Part shown: piece after piece, positions 21,618-29,117 of the stretch
Numbering within the stretch: the first letter of the stretch is position 1
How the letters are laid out: each line of letters begins with the position of its first letter
Source: Parcubacteria group bacterium
GTDB lineage: Bacteria; Patescibacteriota; Minisyncoccia; Phycocordibacterales; JACNGX01
Assembly (NCBI GenBank): GCA_014383885.1
Contig: JACNGX010000031.1
Location: forward strand, 1 to 32,683
Reading direction: 5' to 3'
Length of the DNA: 32,683 bases
Translations under genes and position numbers: made by a program
Notes under the pieces: generated by a model
The model's input: the letters and a program-made list of their open reading frames with translations, nothing else
Databases searched by the model: none
Told to the model about the DNA's origin: nothing

Positions 21618-23054
21618 ATGAATATGAAGACACTCTGTTCTCTGCACGCCTCTCGGCTCTTTCTTGTGCTGGTGATTGCCGTGTTTGTTGGCGGCGTGTT
21701 TCTTGTGGGGTCTTCATTTGTGTTGGCTAATGATACAGACGCGCGACGTGCCGAGCTTGAAGCAGAGCTTGCCGAGGTACAGGCGGAGTACGATGCGCTG
21801 GAACGGCAGAAAAACGCACTGGAGCGCGAGAGTGTTTCCTATGAGCGTGATTTGGAGATTCTTAACTACCAAATCAATCAGGCGGCTGCAGTCATTCGTT
21901 CGCTGAATCTTGGTATTGAAGAGCTCAGTATTGATATCGATAAAAAAGAAGAAATCATCGGCTTACTCTCAAATAAGCTTTCGCGGCAAAAACGTTCGCT
22001 CGGTCAGCTTATCAAAAAGACAGATGAGCTTGATGCGTTTTCACTTGTGGAGGTGATGCTCTCCAATAAAAATATCTCTGAGTTCTTCATTGATCTGGAT
22101 TCGTTTGACGCGATTGAAAAGTCGCTCAATGAATCGTTTCGAGAAATTGAAACAACGAAAGATTTTACTCATGAGCAAAAGACCGCTCTTGAAAGTACGC
22201 TTGAAGAGCAGATTGAACTTCGCAATATGGAGCTGTTTGAGAAAGCACAGATTGATGAGAAACAAAAAGAAAAATCGGAACTTCTGAATCTGAAAGAAGA
22301 GGAGATTGATTCCTACGAATCAACACTGAAAGAAAAGGAGCGGACAATTGCCGAAATTAAAGCGGCGCTCTTCTCCCTTCGCGACTCTACCGATATTTCA
22401 TTCGGTGAGGCGGTTGAATTTGCCAAGACGGCTTCTGCAAAGACAGGTGTCCGTCCGGCGCTTATTCTTGCAATCTTCAAACGCGAATCGGATATGGGAA
22501 AGAATATCGGTACGTGTAATCGCCCGGGCGATTCACGTGATTGGAATGAAATCATGCCGGGTCCGGTGCATTACCGCAATTATGTTGCCAATGGCAAGTC
22601 CTGTATCGGTGCTGCTTCACCTTGTTCATGGCGCGACGACCAGACTACATTTCTTGATATAACAGACCGCCTTGGTATTGATCACAATTCTGTGCCGCTT
22701 TCGTGTCCGGCGGGAGCGAGTTTGTGGGGTGGCGCGATGGGTCCGGCGCAATTCATCCCAACGACTTGGAGCTTGCTTGAAGATCGTATAGGACAACTTA
22801 CAGGGCATACTCCGCCATCACCATGGGACCCGTATGATGCGTTTGTTGCCTCTGCCATGCTCCTGAAAGACAACGGTGCGACGAAATCATATTCAGGATG
22901 CAATCAGACGACCAGTGCGGAGAAATGCGCGGCATTGCGCTACTTTGCTGGTTGGGGTCAGCCGTATTCACTCGGCGAACTTTCATACGGAAATTATGTC
23001 ATGGAGTGGGCAGCCGAATACCAGAGCCAGATCGATATACTTGACGGTGAGTAG
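21618..23054 (+). CDS. Exported coiled-coil protein with lytic transglycosylase-like domain
   Basis: A 478-residue protein. A signal peptide or anchor (hydrophobic ~13-36, possible cleavage after VLA) is followed by a long EnvC-like coiled coil (~40-270; heptads such as ELEAELAEVQAEYDALERQK). A lysozyme-like SLT domain follows: ILAIFKRESDMGKNIG with the presumed catalytic Glu near 290, and GGAMGPAQFIPTTWS near 371-385, the MltB-like GPxQFxP signature. Several cysteines (CNRPGD, KSCIG, SPCSW, LSCP, SGCN, EKC) suggest disulfides outside the membrane. Expected to cut peptidoglycan glycan strands, perhaps at division or pilus sites. The frame is open upstream, but the -10 box and signal peptide place the start at 21618. 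Confidence 0.9.
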   Translation: MNMKTLCSLHASRLFLVLVIAVFVGGVFLVGSSFVLANDTDARRAELEAELAEVQAEYDALERQKNALERESVSYERDLEILNYQINQAAAVIRSLNLGIEELSIDIDKKEEIIGLLSNKLSRQKRSLGQLIKKTDELDAFSLVEVMLSNKNISEFFIDLDSFDAIEKSLNESFREIETTKDFTHEQKTALESTLEEQIELRNMELFEKAQIDEKQKEKSELLNLKEEEIDSYESTLKEKERTIAEIKAALFSLRDSTDISFGEAVEFAKTASAKTGVRPALILAIFKRESDMGKNIGTCNRPGDSRDWNEIMPGPVHYRNYVANGKSCIGAASPCSWRDDQTTFLDITDRLGIDHNSVPLSCPAGASLWGGAMGPAQFIPTTWSLLEDRIGQLTGHTPPSPWDPYDAFVASAMLLKDNGATKSYSGCNQTTSAEKCAALRYFAGWGQPYSLGELSYGNYVMEWAAEYQSQIDILDGE

Positions 23055-23076
23055 AGAGTTGAGAGTGAATGGCTGA

Positions 23077-23143
23077 GAGATGTGGTTGTTGGGGTGTGGT
23101 GAGAGAACAGGGGAAGTTTTTAGTCGGCAGTGTTTAGTTTTTG
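23077..23143. repeat. Dispersed T-rich repeat, copy 2
   Basis: Closely similar to 20171-20239 (GAGATGTGGTTGTTGGGGTG then AAGTTTTTAGTCGGCAG). It lies between the transglycosylase stop and its terminator. Confidence 0.8.
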
Positions 23144-23184
23144 GTTAAGTGCGACTACGCCACGCTCTAAAGGAGAAGAAAGAA

Positions 23185-23215
23185 AAAGCGGCGGCACCGA
23201 AGGTGCCGCCGCTTT
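23185..23215 (+). terminator. Terminator of the transglycosylase gene
   Basis: Same hairpin as 21515-21545, 130 nt after the stop codon, so the dispersed repeat probably inserted between gene and terminator. Confidence 0.8.
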
Positions 23216-23288
23216 GTATCTATTTCTAAATCTTAATATGCCTGCCATCCCGCACTGTCGTTCAGATTTTGATTTTGTTTTGATCTTT

Positions 23289-23322
23289 GAAAAGATCCCG
23301 CATCAAGTGCAGGATGACAATG
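23289..23322. repeat. REP-like palindrome, diverged
   Basis: GATCCCGCATCAAGTGCAGGATGACAA resembles the better-conserved copies at 26931-26961 and 31993-32016. No gene is seen in 23055-23347. Confidence 0.5.
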
Positions 23323-23347
23323 AAAAGGTGTTGTGCGCGCGGAGCGG

Positions 23348-23376
23348 TTGACTTTCTCTTCTTTTTCCTCTATACT
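23348..23376 (+). promoter_or_regulatory. Promoter of rpmE
   Basis: TTGACT, 17-nt spacer, TATACT, then 11 nt to the ATG, so the leader is only a few nucleotides long. Confidence 0.75.
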
Positions 23377-23387
23377 CCTTTACACAT

Positions 23388-23612
23388 ATGAAGACAGACA
23401 TCCATCCTGATTTCCATACTGATACAAAGGCGAAGTGCTCATGTGGCGCGGAGTTTGTTGTTGGATCTACGAAAGATGCGATTTCCGTGGAGATTTGCAG
23501 TCAATGCCATCCGTTTTACACCGGAAAAGAGAAGGTGCTCGATACTGCCGGTCGCGTGGATAAATTCAAGCAGCGCATGGCTAAGGCCACTGCCAAGAAA
23601 GGTGCAAAATAA
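23388..23612 (+). CDS. rpmE: Ribosomal protein bL31, zinc-binding type
   Basis: A 74-residue 50S protein at the central protuberance. It starts MKTDIHPDFH and has the four-cysteine (C+) signature CSC...CSQC, followed by HPFYTGKEKVLDTAGRVDKF, a textbook L31 block. A short lysine-rich tail follows. Near-leaderless promoter upstream, hairpin terminator downstream. Confidence 0.97.
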   Translation: MKTDIHPDFHTDTKAKCSCGAEFVVGSTKDAISVEICSQCHPFYTGKEKVLDTAGRVDKFKQRMAKATAKKGAK

Positions 23613-23624
23613 CGTTGTACGAAT

Positions 23625-23664
23625 ACGAAATCGCGCTTTTCCTATGGGAAAAGCGCGATTTCGT
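23625..23664 (+). terminator. Terminator of rpmE
   Basis: An 18-bp perfect stem (23625-23642 / 23647-23664) around TATG. Confidence 0.75.
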
Positions 23665-23684
23665 CTGTATATCTGTATAGTAAG

Positions 23685-23690
23685 TATAAT
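23685..23690 (+). promoter_or_regulatory. -10 box upstream of prfA
   Basis: Perfect TATAAT. The predicted start of transcription (~23697) abuts the first palindrome at 23699. Confidence 0.55.
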
Positions 23691-23698
23691 AACTCTTG

Positions 23699-23713
23699 CT
23701 AGGTTTAACCTAG
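23699..23713. promoter_or_regulatory. Palindrome 1 upstream of prfA
   Basis: CTAGGTTTAACCTAG is a perfect 7-1-7 dyad. Its core AGGTTTAACCT recurs 38 nt downstream, and the pair looks like a double operator. Confidence 0.65.
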
Positions 23714-23737
23714 AAAAATTATCCACATTTCTGTACC

Positions 23738-23750
23738 AAGGTTTAACCTT
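23738..23750. promoter_or_regulatory. Palindrome 2 upstream of prfA
   Basis: AAGGTTTAACCTT is a perfect 6-1-6 dyad ending 18 nt before the prfA ATG. Confidence 0.65.
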
Positions 23751-23768
23751 AATACAGAGTAAAGAGAT

Positions 23769-24740
23769 ATGGACAATACATTGCCACCAATTGAAGAGTT
23801 GAAAGAAAGTCAAAAAACTGCATTTCTTGCGAGCGAGCTTGAGCGTGTGGTAGGGGAGATAGAAAACACTCGGGCACTTGCTGAGGAAGACCCTGCTATG
23901 GCGGAGCTTGCCGAGAGTGAACTTTCCGACTTGGAAACACAGAAAAAAGGTATTGAAGAGCAAGTGAGGAGAATTGTGAAAGCCGAGCAAGAAGAAGAGC
24001 TCTTCCCCAATGAGCTTATTTTGGAAGTGCGTGCCGGTGCCGGTGGAGAAGAGGCGGCGCTCTTTGCCCAAGAACTTGCCGAGATGTATGAGAAATACGC
24101 CGAAGCGAAGGGTTGGCAATTTCGGAAGTTGGACATATCGGAAAGTGAGCTCGGCGGATATAAAGAAGGGACGTTTGAAATAAAAGGACTCAGCTGCTAT
24201 AAAGATTTACGGTATGAAATGGGCGTGCATCGTGTCCAGCGTATTCCGGCAACGGAAAAGCAGGGTCGTATTCATACCTCCACGGCATCGGTGGCAATTA
24301 TGCCGGTACGAAAAAAGACAACAATCGCAATTGACCCTTCAGAGCTTGATACTGAATTTTCTCGATCAGGTGGCGCCGGCGGACAAAATGTGAACAAGGT
24401 TGAAACGGCTGTGCGACTTATTCATAAACCAACCGGCATTGCGGTGCGGTGTCAATCCGAGCGGACACAGCAAAAGAATCGTGAGAAGGCGCTTGGTATG
24501 CTTAAAGCCCGTATTCAAGCGGAGAAGGACGAGGTAGACGCAAAACAGCATGCCGATACCCGTCGCGATCAGATCGGCACCGGTGATCGTTCTGAAAAAA
24601 TTCGTACCTATAATGTGCCGCAAAATCGCGTGACGGACCATCGTATTAAGGAATCCTGGCACAATATTGAAGGGATATTGGCAGGTGATTTGGACGATAT
24701 TGTAGAGGCGTTTCAATCAGTAGGGGAGCAGGCGAAATAA
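23769..24740 (+). CDS. prfA: Peptide chain release factor RF1
   Basis: Recognises UAA/UAG in the ribosomal A site and triggers peptide release. The GGQ motif is near 203-205 ([18 protein letters not shown]), and the codon-reading PxT motif is PAT at ~160-162 ([21 protein letters not shown] region), which separates RF1 from RF2. At 323 residues it is shorter than the ~360 of E. coli, mainly in the N-terminal domain. The leader carries two copies of a palindromic site, implying regulation unusual for this gene. No hemK/prmC follows directly. Confidence 0.96.
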   Translation: MDNTLPPIEELKESQKTAFLASELERVVGEIENTRALAEEDPAMAELAESELSDLETQKKGIEEQVRRIVKAEQEEELFPNELILEVRAGAGGEEAALFAQELAEMYEKYAEAKGWQFRKLDISESELGGYKEGTFEIKGLSCYKDLRYEMGVHRVQRIPATEKQGRIHTSTASVAIMPVRKKTTIAIDPSELDTEFSRSGGAGGQNVNKVETAVRLIHKPTGIAVRCQSERTQQKNREKALGMLKARIQAEKDEVDAKQHADTRRDQIGTGDRSEKIRTYNVPQNRVTDHRIKESWHNIEGILAGDLDDIVEAFQSVGEQAK

Positions 24741-24819
24741 CTATAAAAAGATGAGACACATAGGTAACACCCCTCATTCCAGGATGTAGAGTATGGTCGT
24801 GGTCATCTCGTACATTTGC

Positions 24820-24848
24820 TTGCACTTCTTACCAATATCTGCTATCAT
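24820..24848 (+). promoter_or_regulatory. Promoter of rpsB
   Basis: TTGCAC, 17-nt spacer, extended -10 TGC-TATCAT, and ATG 10 nt later. Confidence 0.75.
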
Positions 24849-24858
24849 TTCACACCAT

Positions 24859-25599
24859 ATGAACGATACTGTAAGCATTTCCGATATGTTTAATGCAGGT
24901 GCCCATTTTGGGTACTCCAAGGCGCGTCGTCATCCTTCGATGAAAAAATTTATTTTCGGTGTGAAGAATAAGACGGAGGTTTTTGATCTTGAGAAAACTG
25001 TCGGTTGCCTTTCTGATGTTGAGACGTATATCGCCGAGCTTGCTGAAGGGGGGAAGAAGATTCTTTTTGTGGGAGGGAAGCCAGAGGCACGAAAAGCCAT
25101 TGAATTAGCCGGAACAACGCTTTCCATGCCGTATGTGGCATCGCGGTGGATCGGTGGCACCCTTACAAATTTTTCCGAAGTGAAAAAGCGTGTGGCGCGT
25201 TTGGAAGATCTCACCGAAAAGCGTGAAAAAGGTGAACTTTCCGTATATACCAAAAAAGAGCGTCTGCTCTTTGATCGTGAGATTGAAGATTTGGAAGCGC
25301 GTTTTGGCGGTCTGCGTGGTATGAGAGAGATGCCTGCCGCGATGTTTGTTGTTGATCCGAAAGCCGAAGAAATTGCCGTGCTTGAGGCAACGAAGAAGGG
25401 TATTCCGGTTGTTGCGCTCGCTTCGTCGGACTGTGATGCAAAGATGGTGAAGCGTGTGATTCCCGCAAATGATTCTTCACGAGGAAGTATTGAGCTTTTT
25501 GTGAATGAAATTGTTGAAGCATATAAAAGCGGACAAGGAAGGAAAAAAGAAGAGAAGACAGAAGAGAAGAAGAGTGAAGAAAAAACAGAGAGTAAGTAA
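24859..25599 (+). CDS. rpsB: Ribosomal protein uS2
   Basis: A 246-residue 30S protein. Characteristic blocks: FNAGAHFGYSKARRHPSMKKFIFG, GKKILFVGGKPEARKAI, YVASRWIGGTLTNFSEVKKR, GGLRGMREMPAAMFVVDP and IPVVALASSDCDAKMVKRVIPANDSSRGSIELF. A Glu/Lys tail ends the protein. The open frame extends 22 codons upstream, but the promoter lies inside that extension, so 24859 is the start. tsf follows after a 180-nt gap holding a stem-loop repeat. Confidence 0.97.
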   Translation: MNDTVSISDMFNAGAHFGYSKARRHPSMKKFIFGVKNKTEVFDLEKTVGCLSDVETYIAELAEGGKKILFVGGKPEARKAIELAGTTLSMPYVASRWIGGTLTNFSEVKKRVARLEDLTEKREKGELSVYTKKERLLFDREIEDLEARFGGLRGMREMPAAMFVVDPKAEEIAVLEATKKGIPVVALASSDCDAKMVKRVIPANDSSRGSIELFVNEIVEAYKSGQGRKKEEKTEEKKSEEKTESK

Positions 25600-25605
25600 T
25601 ACAAT

Positions 25606-25718
25606 GGGTACGAAGTACGAATAAATACGAACATACGAACTCATTGTGTAGCGACAGACTCATTTTCTAAAGCAGTCCCCATCCTCGTATGTTCGACTGA
25701 CGCGTAGTTCGTAACCCC
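25606..25718. repeat. ACGAAT-rich stem-loop element between rpsB and tsf
   Basis: Arms 25606-25641 and 25683-25718 are imperfect inverted repeats built of TACGAA/CGAACATACGA units. A related element lies between pheS and pheT. No ORF. Confidence 0.7.
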
Positions 25719-25780
25719 TTAATTCCCTCACTTACTTCCAGGATGATTTACTAAACTTCTAACATACTAACCTCCTATCT

Positions 25781-26368
25781 ATGGTAACCACAGACAGTAT
25801 TAAAGCATTGCGTGAAAAAACCGGTGTATCGGTGATGCAGTGTAAAAAAGCACTTGAAGAAGCGGGTGGCGACATGGAAAAAGCAACTATTCTTCTTCAC
25901 AAATTGAGTAGTGCAGCGGCCGAAAAGAAGGCAGGTCGTGAGCTTGGTGCCGGAACGGTAGCAAACTATACCCATACAAACGGAACAGTTGGCGCCATGG
26001 TGGAGCTTTTGTGTGAGACAGATTTTGTAGCAAAAAACGAGGAGTTTAAGGCGCTTGCATACGATATTGCCATGCATATTGCAGCGACAAACCCCGCATA
26101 TCTTTCCATGGATGACGTGACGGAAGAAGAACGCACGAAAGCACAAGAAGCGTTTAAGAAAGAGGTGGAAGAGTCTGATAAGCAGGAAGATATTAAGGAA
26201 AAAATGCTTGAAGGAAAGATTACAAATTACCTCAAAGAAAAAGTGCTTCTCGAACAGCCGTTCATCAAAGACCCGAATGTGACCATTGGCGGATTGGTTG
26301 ATGGTGCAGTACAGAAATTCGGAGAAAAGACACAAATCGGTCGTTTCGCACGATTCTCAATTGACTAA
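25781..26368 (+). CDS. tsf: Elongation factor Ts
   Basis: Nucleotide-exchange factor for EF-Tu. The 195-residue protein has the N-terminal UBA-like domain (IKALREKTGVSVMQCKKALEEAGGDMEKAT), the TDFVAKN motif near 79-85 that contacts EF-Tu, and a single compact core ending in a short form like that of other small EF-Ts (E. coli has 283 residues). The start context CTCCTATCTATG has no Shine-Dalgarno site. It is likely co-transcribed with rpsB through the intervening stem-loop. Confidence 0.96.
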   Translation: MVTTDSIKALREKTGVSVMQCKKALEEAGGDMEKATILLHKLSSAAAEKKAGRELGAGTVANYTHTNGTVGAMVELLCETDFVAKNEEFKALAYDIAMHIAATNPAYLSMDDVTEEERTKAQEAFKKEVEESDKQEDIKEKMLEGKITNYLKEKVLLEQPFIKDPNVTIGGLVDGAVQKFGEKTQIGRFARFSID

Positions 26369-26398
26369 ACACGGTGTTCTCTTATTGAGAGACTCTCT

Positions 26399-26857
26399 AT
26401 GGATATCGTTCTCTTCATCGCTTTCATAACGGCATTTGCATGTGTGGGAGTCTGTGCCGCGCTTTTCTATCGCGGATGGGAATTGTCGCGTGAGGATATG
26501 CCCGAGCATATTCATACCCATCGTGTAGTGCGTACCTATGCCGAGGATAGCGTTGATCGGATGGTTACTGTCCTTAGAGTCGGTATTGCACGAATGTGGC
26601 GATCTCAGATTGTTCCCATGGGAACACGTGTGAAAAAATATGTTGTTCAGGTTGCTGCGAATTTTGCGCCAACAGCGTATCTTATACGAGTATATAGAGC
26701 AATCAGAGGCCTTCATGCGACACAAGGAGAAGAAGAGGATAAGTCATCATTTCTTCAAGAAGTGAACGCACATAAAAGTACTTCGGAAACACGTGATTTT
26801 TCTGTCGATGCTCAGGAACCAGCTCCTGACACAGAGAAAACAAAGACGCCGATGTAG
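26399..26857 (+). CDS. Small single-pass membrane protein (152 aa)
   Basis: Family not recognised. One N-terminal membrane helix (about 3-23, VLFIAFITAFACVGVCAALFY), a basic middle rich in Arg/Val (about 45-105), then a polar acidic tail. It starts 30 nt after tsf with no promoter seen, so it is probably part of the rpsB-tsf transcript. Its last codons ACG-CCG-ATG and stop TAG overlap the first 10 nt of tRNA-Thr. No Shine-Dalgarno site. Confidence 0.75.
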   Translation: MDIVLFIAFITAFACVGVCAALFYRGWELSREDMPEHIHTHRVVRTYAEDSVDRMVTVLRVGIARMWRSQIVPMGTRVKKYVVQVAANFAPTAYLIRVYRAIRGLHATQGEEEDKSSFLQEVNAHKSTSETRDFSVDAQEPAPDTEKTKTPM

Positions 26858-26920
26858 CTCAGTTGGTAGAGCAACGGTTTTGTAAACCGTCGGTCGTCGG
26901 TTCGAGTCCGACCATCGGCT
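26848..26920 (+). tRNA. tRNA-Thr(UGU)
   Basis: Acceptor GCCGATG/CATCGGC, anticodon stem ACGGT/ACCGT with loop TTTGTAA (UGU), T arm GTCGG-TTCGAGT-CCGAC, T73. The TAG at tRNA positions 8-10 is the stop codon of the preceding gene. Confidence 0.95.
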
Positions 26921-26930
26921 CAGTACACAA

Positions 26931-26961
26931 TTGTCATCCCGCATCAAGTGCGGGGTGACAA
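26931..26961. repeat. REP-like palindrome
   Basis: TTGTCATCCCGCA and TGCGGGGTGACAA pair around TCAAG with one G-T. Related sequences are at 23289-23322 and 31993-32016. Confidence 0.75.
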
Positions 26962-27005
26962 AGGGTAGATAGAGTATCCGCTCCTTGTCTTCGTTGTTGT
27001 GGTAC

Positions 27006-27038
27006 CAAAAAAGAAAAGCCCCGGAAGGGGCTTTTCTT
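27006..27038 (-). terminator. Terminator of the glycosyltransferase-thioredoxin unit
   Basis: AAGAAAAGCCCC-GGAA-GGGGCTTTTCTT, with T runs on both strands, so it can act bidirectionally. Confidence 0.85.
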
Positions 27039-27046
27039 TATGGGCT

Positions 27047-27757
27047 CTATTCTTCGCTGCTATTGTCATCAGTTGTTGTGGCAGTTTCCTCCTCAGCGGG
27101 GATTTTAAGTGATTCGGGAAGAAGACTTTCAATGACTTCTTTGCTTTGGAAGCCGGCAAAGACGGTATCGTTGAGAATGATCGCAGGCAACGTTTCGGCT
27201 GAAATATCATGCAATGCGACAAGTGTTTCCACTGCCGAGAGATCAATATGGTAATCAAACGCATACACACGTACGCCGGGATAGTGTTCGCGGAGGTAGG
27301 TCAGCACATATCCCTCCCTTTCACAATCAGCACAATCTCCTTCATTGGAATAAAAATAAAGAATGGAAACGGGCTCGTCGCCACAGGCACGACCGATTTT
27401 TTTCATGAGAAGGTAATCTTTAATCTGGAGGAGGGAGTAGTATTCTTTGAGCCGGATTACCTCTTCATCGTCCGAGCCACGACGCGCTTCCATGTAGGCG
27501 AGTCGGCTTGCGAGCGAATTGATTTCGCGGGAGAGAACGGAATTATCAATATCGTCGCAGGACACTTCTGCCAAAAGATCGAATTGTGTTTCGATAGAGA
27601 GGATATCAATGGAGATATTATCCTCAATAGACTTAATTTCACTCAAGCGGCGCTCTTGGAAGAGACCGGAAATCCACATGGCGATAATGAAAACAAGGAC
27701 TGTGATAAGAAGCGCAAGCGCGTATTTTTTCCAATCAATTATGCGAGAATGTTCCAT
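27047..27757 (-). CDS. Membrane-anchored thioredoxin-like protein
   Basis: A 236-residue protein. An N-terminal membrane helix (about 11-33) precedes a coiled, charged stalk (~35-125), then a thioredoxin-fold domain: SILYFYSNEGDCADCEREGY with a CADC active site (Cys142, Cys145) and the cis-Pro region ETLPAIIL (Pro191). The orientation puts the domain outside the membrane, where it may form or reshuffle disulfides; the cysteine-rich transglycosylase at 21618-23054 is a possible client. It lies 29 nt after the glycosyltransferase gene and shares its terminator, so the two form an operon. Confidence 0.85.
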   Translation of the reverse strand: MEHSRIIDWKKYALALLITVLVFIIAMWISGLFQERRLSEIKSIEDNISIDILSIETQFDLLAEVSCDDIDNSVLSREINSLASRLAYMEARRGSDDEEVIRLKEYYSLLQIKDYLLMKKIGRACGDEPVSILYFYSNEGDCADCEREGYVLTYLREHYPGVRVYAFDYHIDLSAVETLVALHDISAETLPAIILNDTVFAGFQSKEVIESLLPESLKIPAEEETATTTDDNSSEE

Positions 27758-27786
27758 AGTGTTGGTATGCTAACATAAAGTGCTTT

Positions 27787-29043
27787 TCAGCGCCACGATA
27801 CTTTTCGTGAAGCAAGTGTTTTATACAGAGCAACGGTATTCCATGAGAGAGCGACAATGCCATAAATAAGAAGAAAGAGAACAATGTCGGGAGAAAATCG
27901 CATCTTTTCTCCGGCGAGTTTTTTGCCAATGAGGATGAGTACAATAGTGAGAATCATCACAAAGACTGAAAGAAAGAGAAGTGCATCGGTATTGAAGAAA
28001 AACCAGTCCGGAGAGGTGAGTGAGGCGGGAACGTCAACGCCGACAGTACGAATACGAGAAATACCTTTTGCGAGCGACGTGCTTGTTGAGGAAATGAGTG
28101 TGCTGAAAAGTACAAACGATCCGATAAGAAAAACAACTGCCGACGGCAACATAAGGAGTGAAAGATCACCATAACGTGGTGTGAAAAAGAGATGTTTGTA
28201 ATCACGGGCATTGTTCAAAAAACCATATATCCAACGAAGGCGTTGTTTGAAAAGTCCTTTGGGATCAGCTGGACCGACAGTATACACATACGCATCATGG
28301 CGATTGGCGATTGTATAGTGATGTGATTGCATGCGCATGGCGTATTCCATGTCTTCGGTCAGATAGGCGTGTTTGTATTCTCCGAGAGATTTGAATACTT
28401 CGGTGCGGATAAAAGAAAACGGTCCGGGGATGACATAGAGCGCGCCCATCGCAGCGCTGGTCTTTCGCATAAAAATGGCAAAAAAGTATTCGGTGCGTTG
28501 CAGGACACGTGCAAGAGTATTGGCATTGTGAATAGTCATTGCTGGCGTGACCGCTTTTGTTTCCGGTTCTTTGAGGAAGGTGTCGACGATACGCATAAGT
28601 GCTTCTGTATGCACAAATGAATCAGCGTCGAGAAGGCCGACAAGATCGCTTTTCACATGCTCAAGCCCGAGATTCACAGCGGTGTGTTTGCCACCGTTTT
28701 CTTTTTGGAAGAGGGTAATTTGCGGATGACTGTTATATGTCTGAATAATATTCCAGGTGCCGTCGGTACTGCCGTCGTCGATAATAAAAATGTCCAGCTT
28801 CTCTTTCGGATAATTGAGATTCAGGAGAGAATCGATGGTGCCTTTGACGGTCGTTTCCTCATTCCAACATGGGACGATAATGGTGGCAGAGGGAAGGTTT
28901 TCAGGGCGCGTATAATCAACCCCTTTCTTTTCTTTTGATTCCTTTTTTGTCCAGTCTTCGAAAAAAGAGATAAGGAAATACACCTCCAGAAAGAGAGAGA
29001 TGAAAAGTAAGATATATGTGACGACCAGAATAAAGCTAGACAT
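27787..29043 (-). CDS. Processive family-2 glycosyltransferase, membrane-embedded
   Basis: A 418-residue GT2 enzyme. The first helix is at ~3-27; the catalytic domain has VPCWNEE, IIDDGSTDGTW (Asp89-Asp90), DADS (139-142), TED (229-231) and the QRLRW motif (267-271), which is typical of processive synthases such as cellulose, hyaluronan and PNAG synthases. About three C-terminal helices follow (~298-316, ~350-373, ~393-412). It probably polymerises and exports a polysaccharide using a nucleotide sugar; the substrate is unknown. An in-frame ATG 12 codons upstream exists, but TATTGT 7 nt before the chosen start suggests a leaderless origin at 29043. Divergent from pheS. Confidence 0.92.
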   Translation of the reverse strand: MSSFILVVTYILLFISLFLEVYFLISFFEDWTKKESKEKKGVDYTRPENLPSATIIVPCWNEETTVKGTIDSLLNLNYPKEKLDIFIIDDGSTDGTWNIIQTYNSHPQITLFQKENGGKHTAVNLGLEHVKSDLVGLLDADSFVHTEALMRIVDTFLKEPETKAVTPAMTIHNANTLARVLQRTEYFFAIFMRKTSAAMGALYVIPGPFSFIRTEVFKSLGEYKHAYLTEDMEYAMRMQSHHYTIANRHDAYVYTVGPADPKGLFKQRLRWIYGFLNNARDYKHLFFTPRYGDLSLLMLPSAVVFLIGSFVLFSTLISSTSTSLAKGISRIRTVGVDVPASLTSPDWFFFNTDALLFLSVFVMILTIVLILIGKKLAGEKMRFSPDIVLFLLIYGIVALSWNTVALYKTLASRKVSWR

Positions 29044-29101
29044 GTATCTAACAATAGAGCAAAAGAGAGAAAAAGACAATCTCGCACCGTATACCCTTTT
29101 G

Positions 29102-29110
29102 TGCTATGCT
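29102..29110 (+). promoter_or_regulatory. Extended -10 promoter of pheS
   Basis: TGCTATGCT, 7 nt before the ATG at 29118. The region at -35 reads TCGCAC with 17-nt spacing. Confidence 0.6.
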
Positions 29111-29117
29111 TTTTTGT

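Noticed and set aside
20171-23215. CRISPR array from the repeated hairpins and T-rich blocks
   Set aside because: The repeats are few, widely spaced, not separated by uniform spacers, and no cas genes are present.
23130-23351. Small ORF between the transglycosylase and rpmE genes
   Set aside because: It crosses a dispersed repeat, a terminator hairpin and a REP-like palindrome, and has no start signal.
24793-24858. N-terminal extension (signal-like) of ribosomal protein uS2
   Set aside because: The extension overlaps a good promoter (TTGCAC-17-TATCAT) and the family start is at MNDTVSIS.
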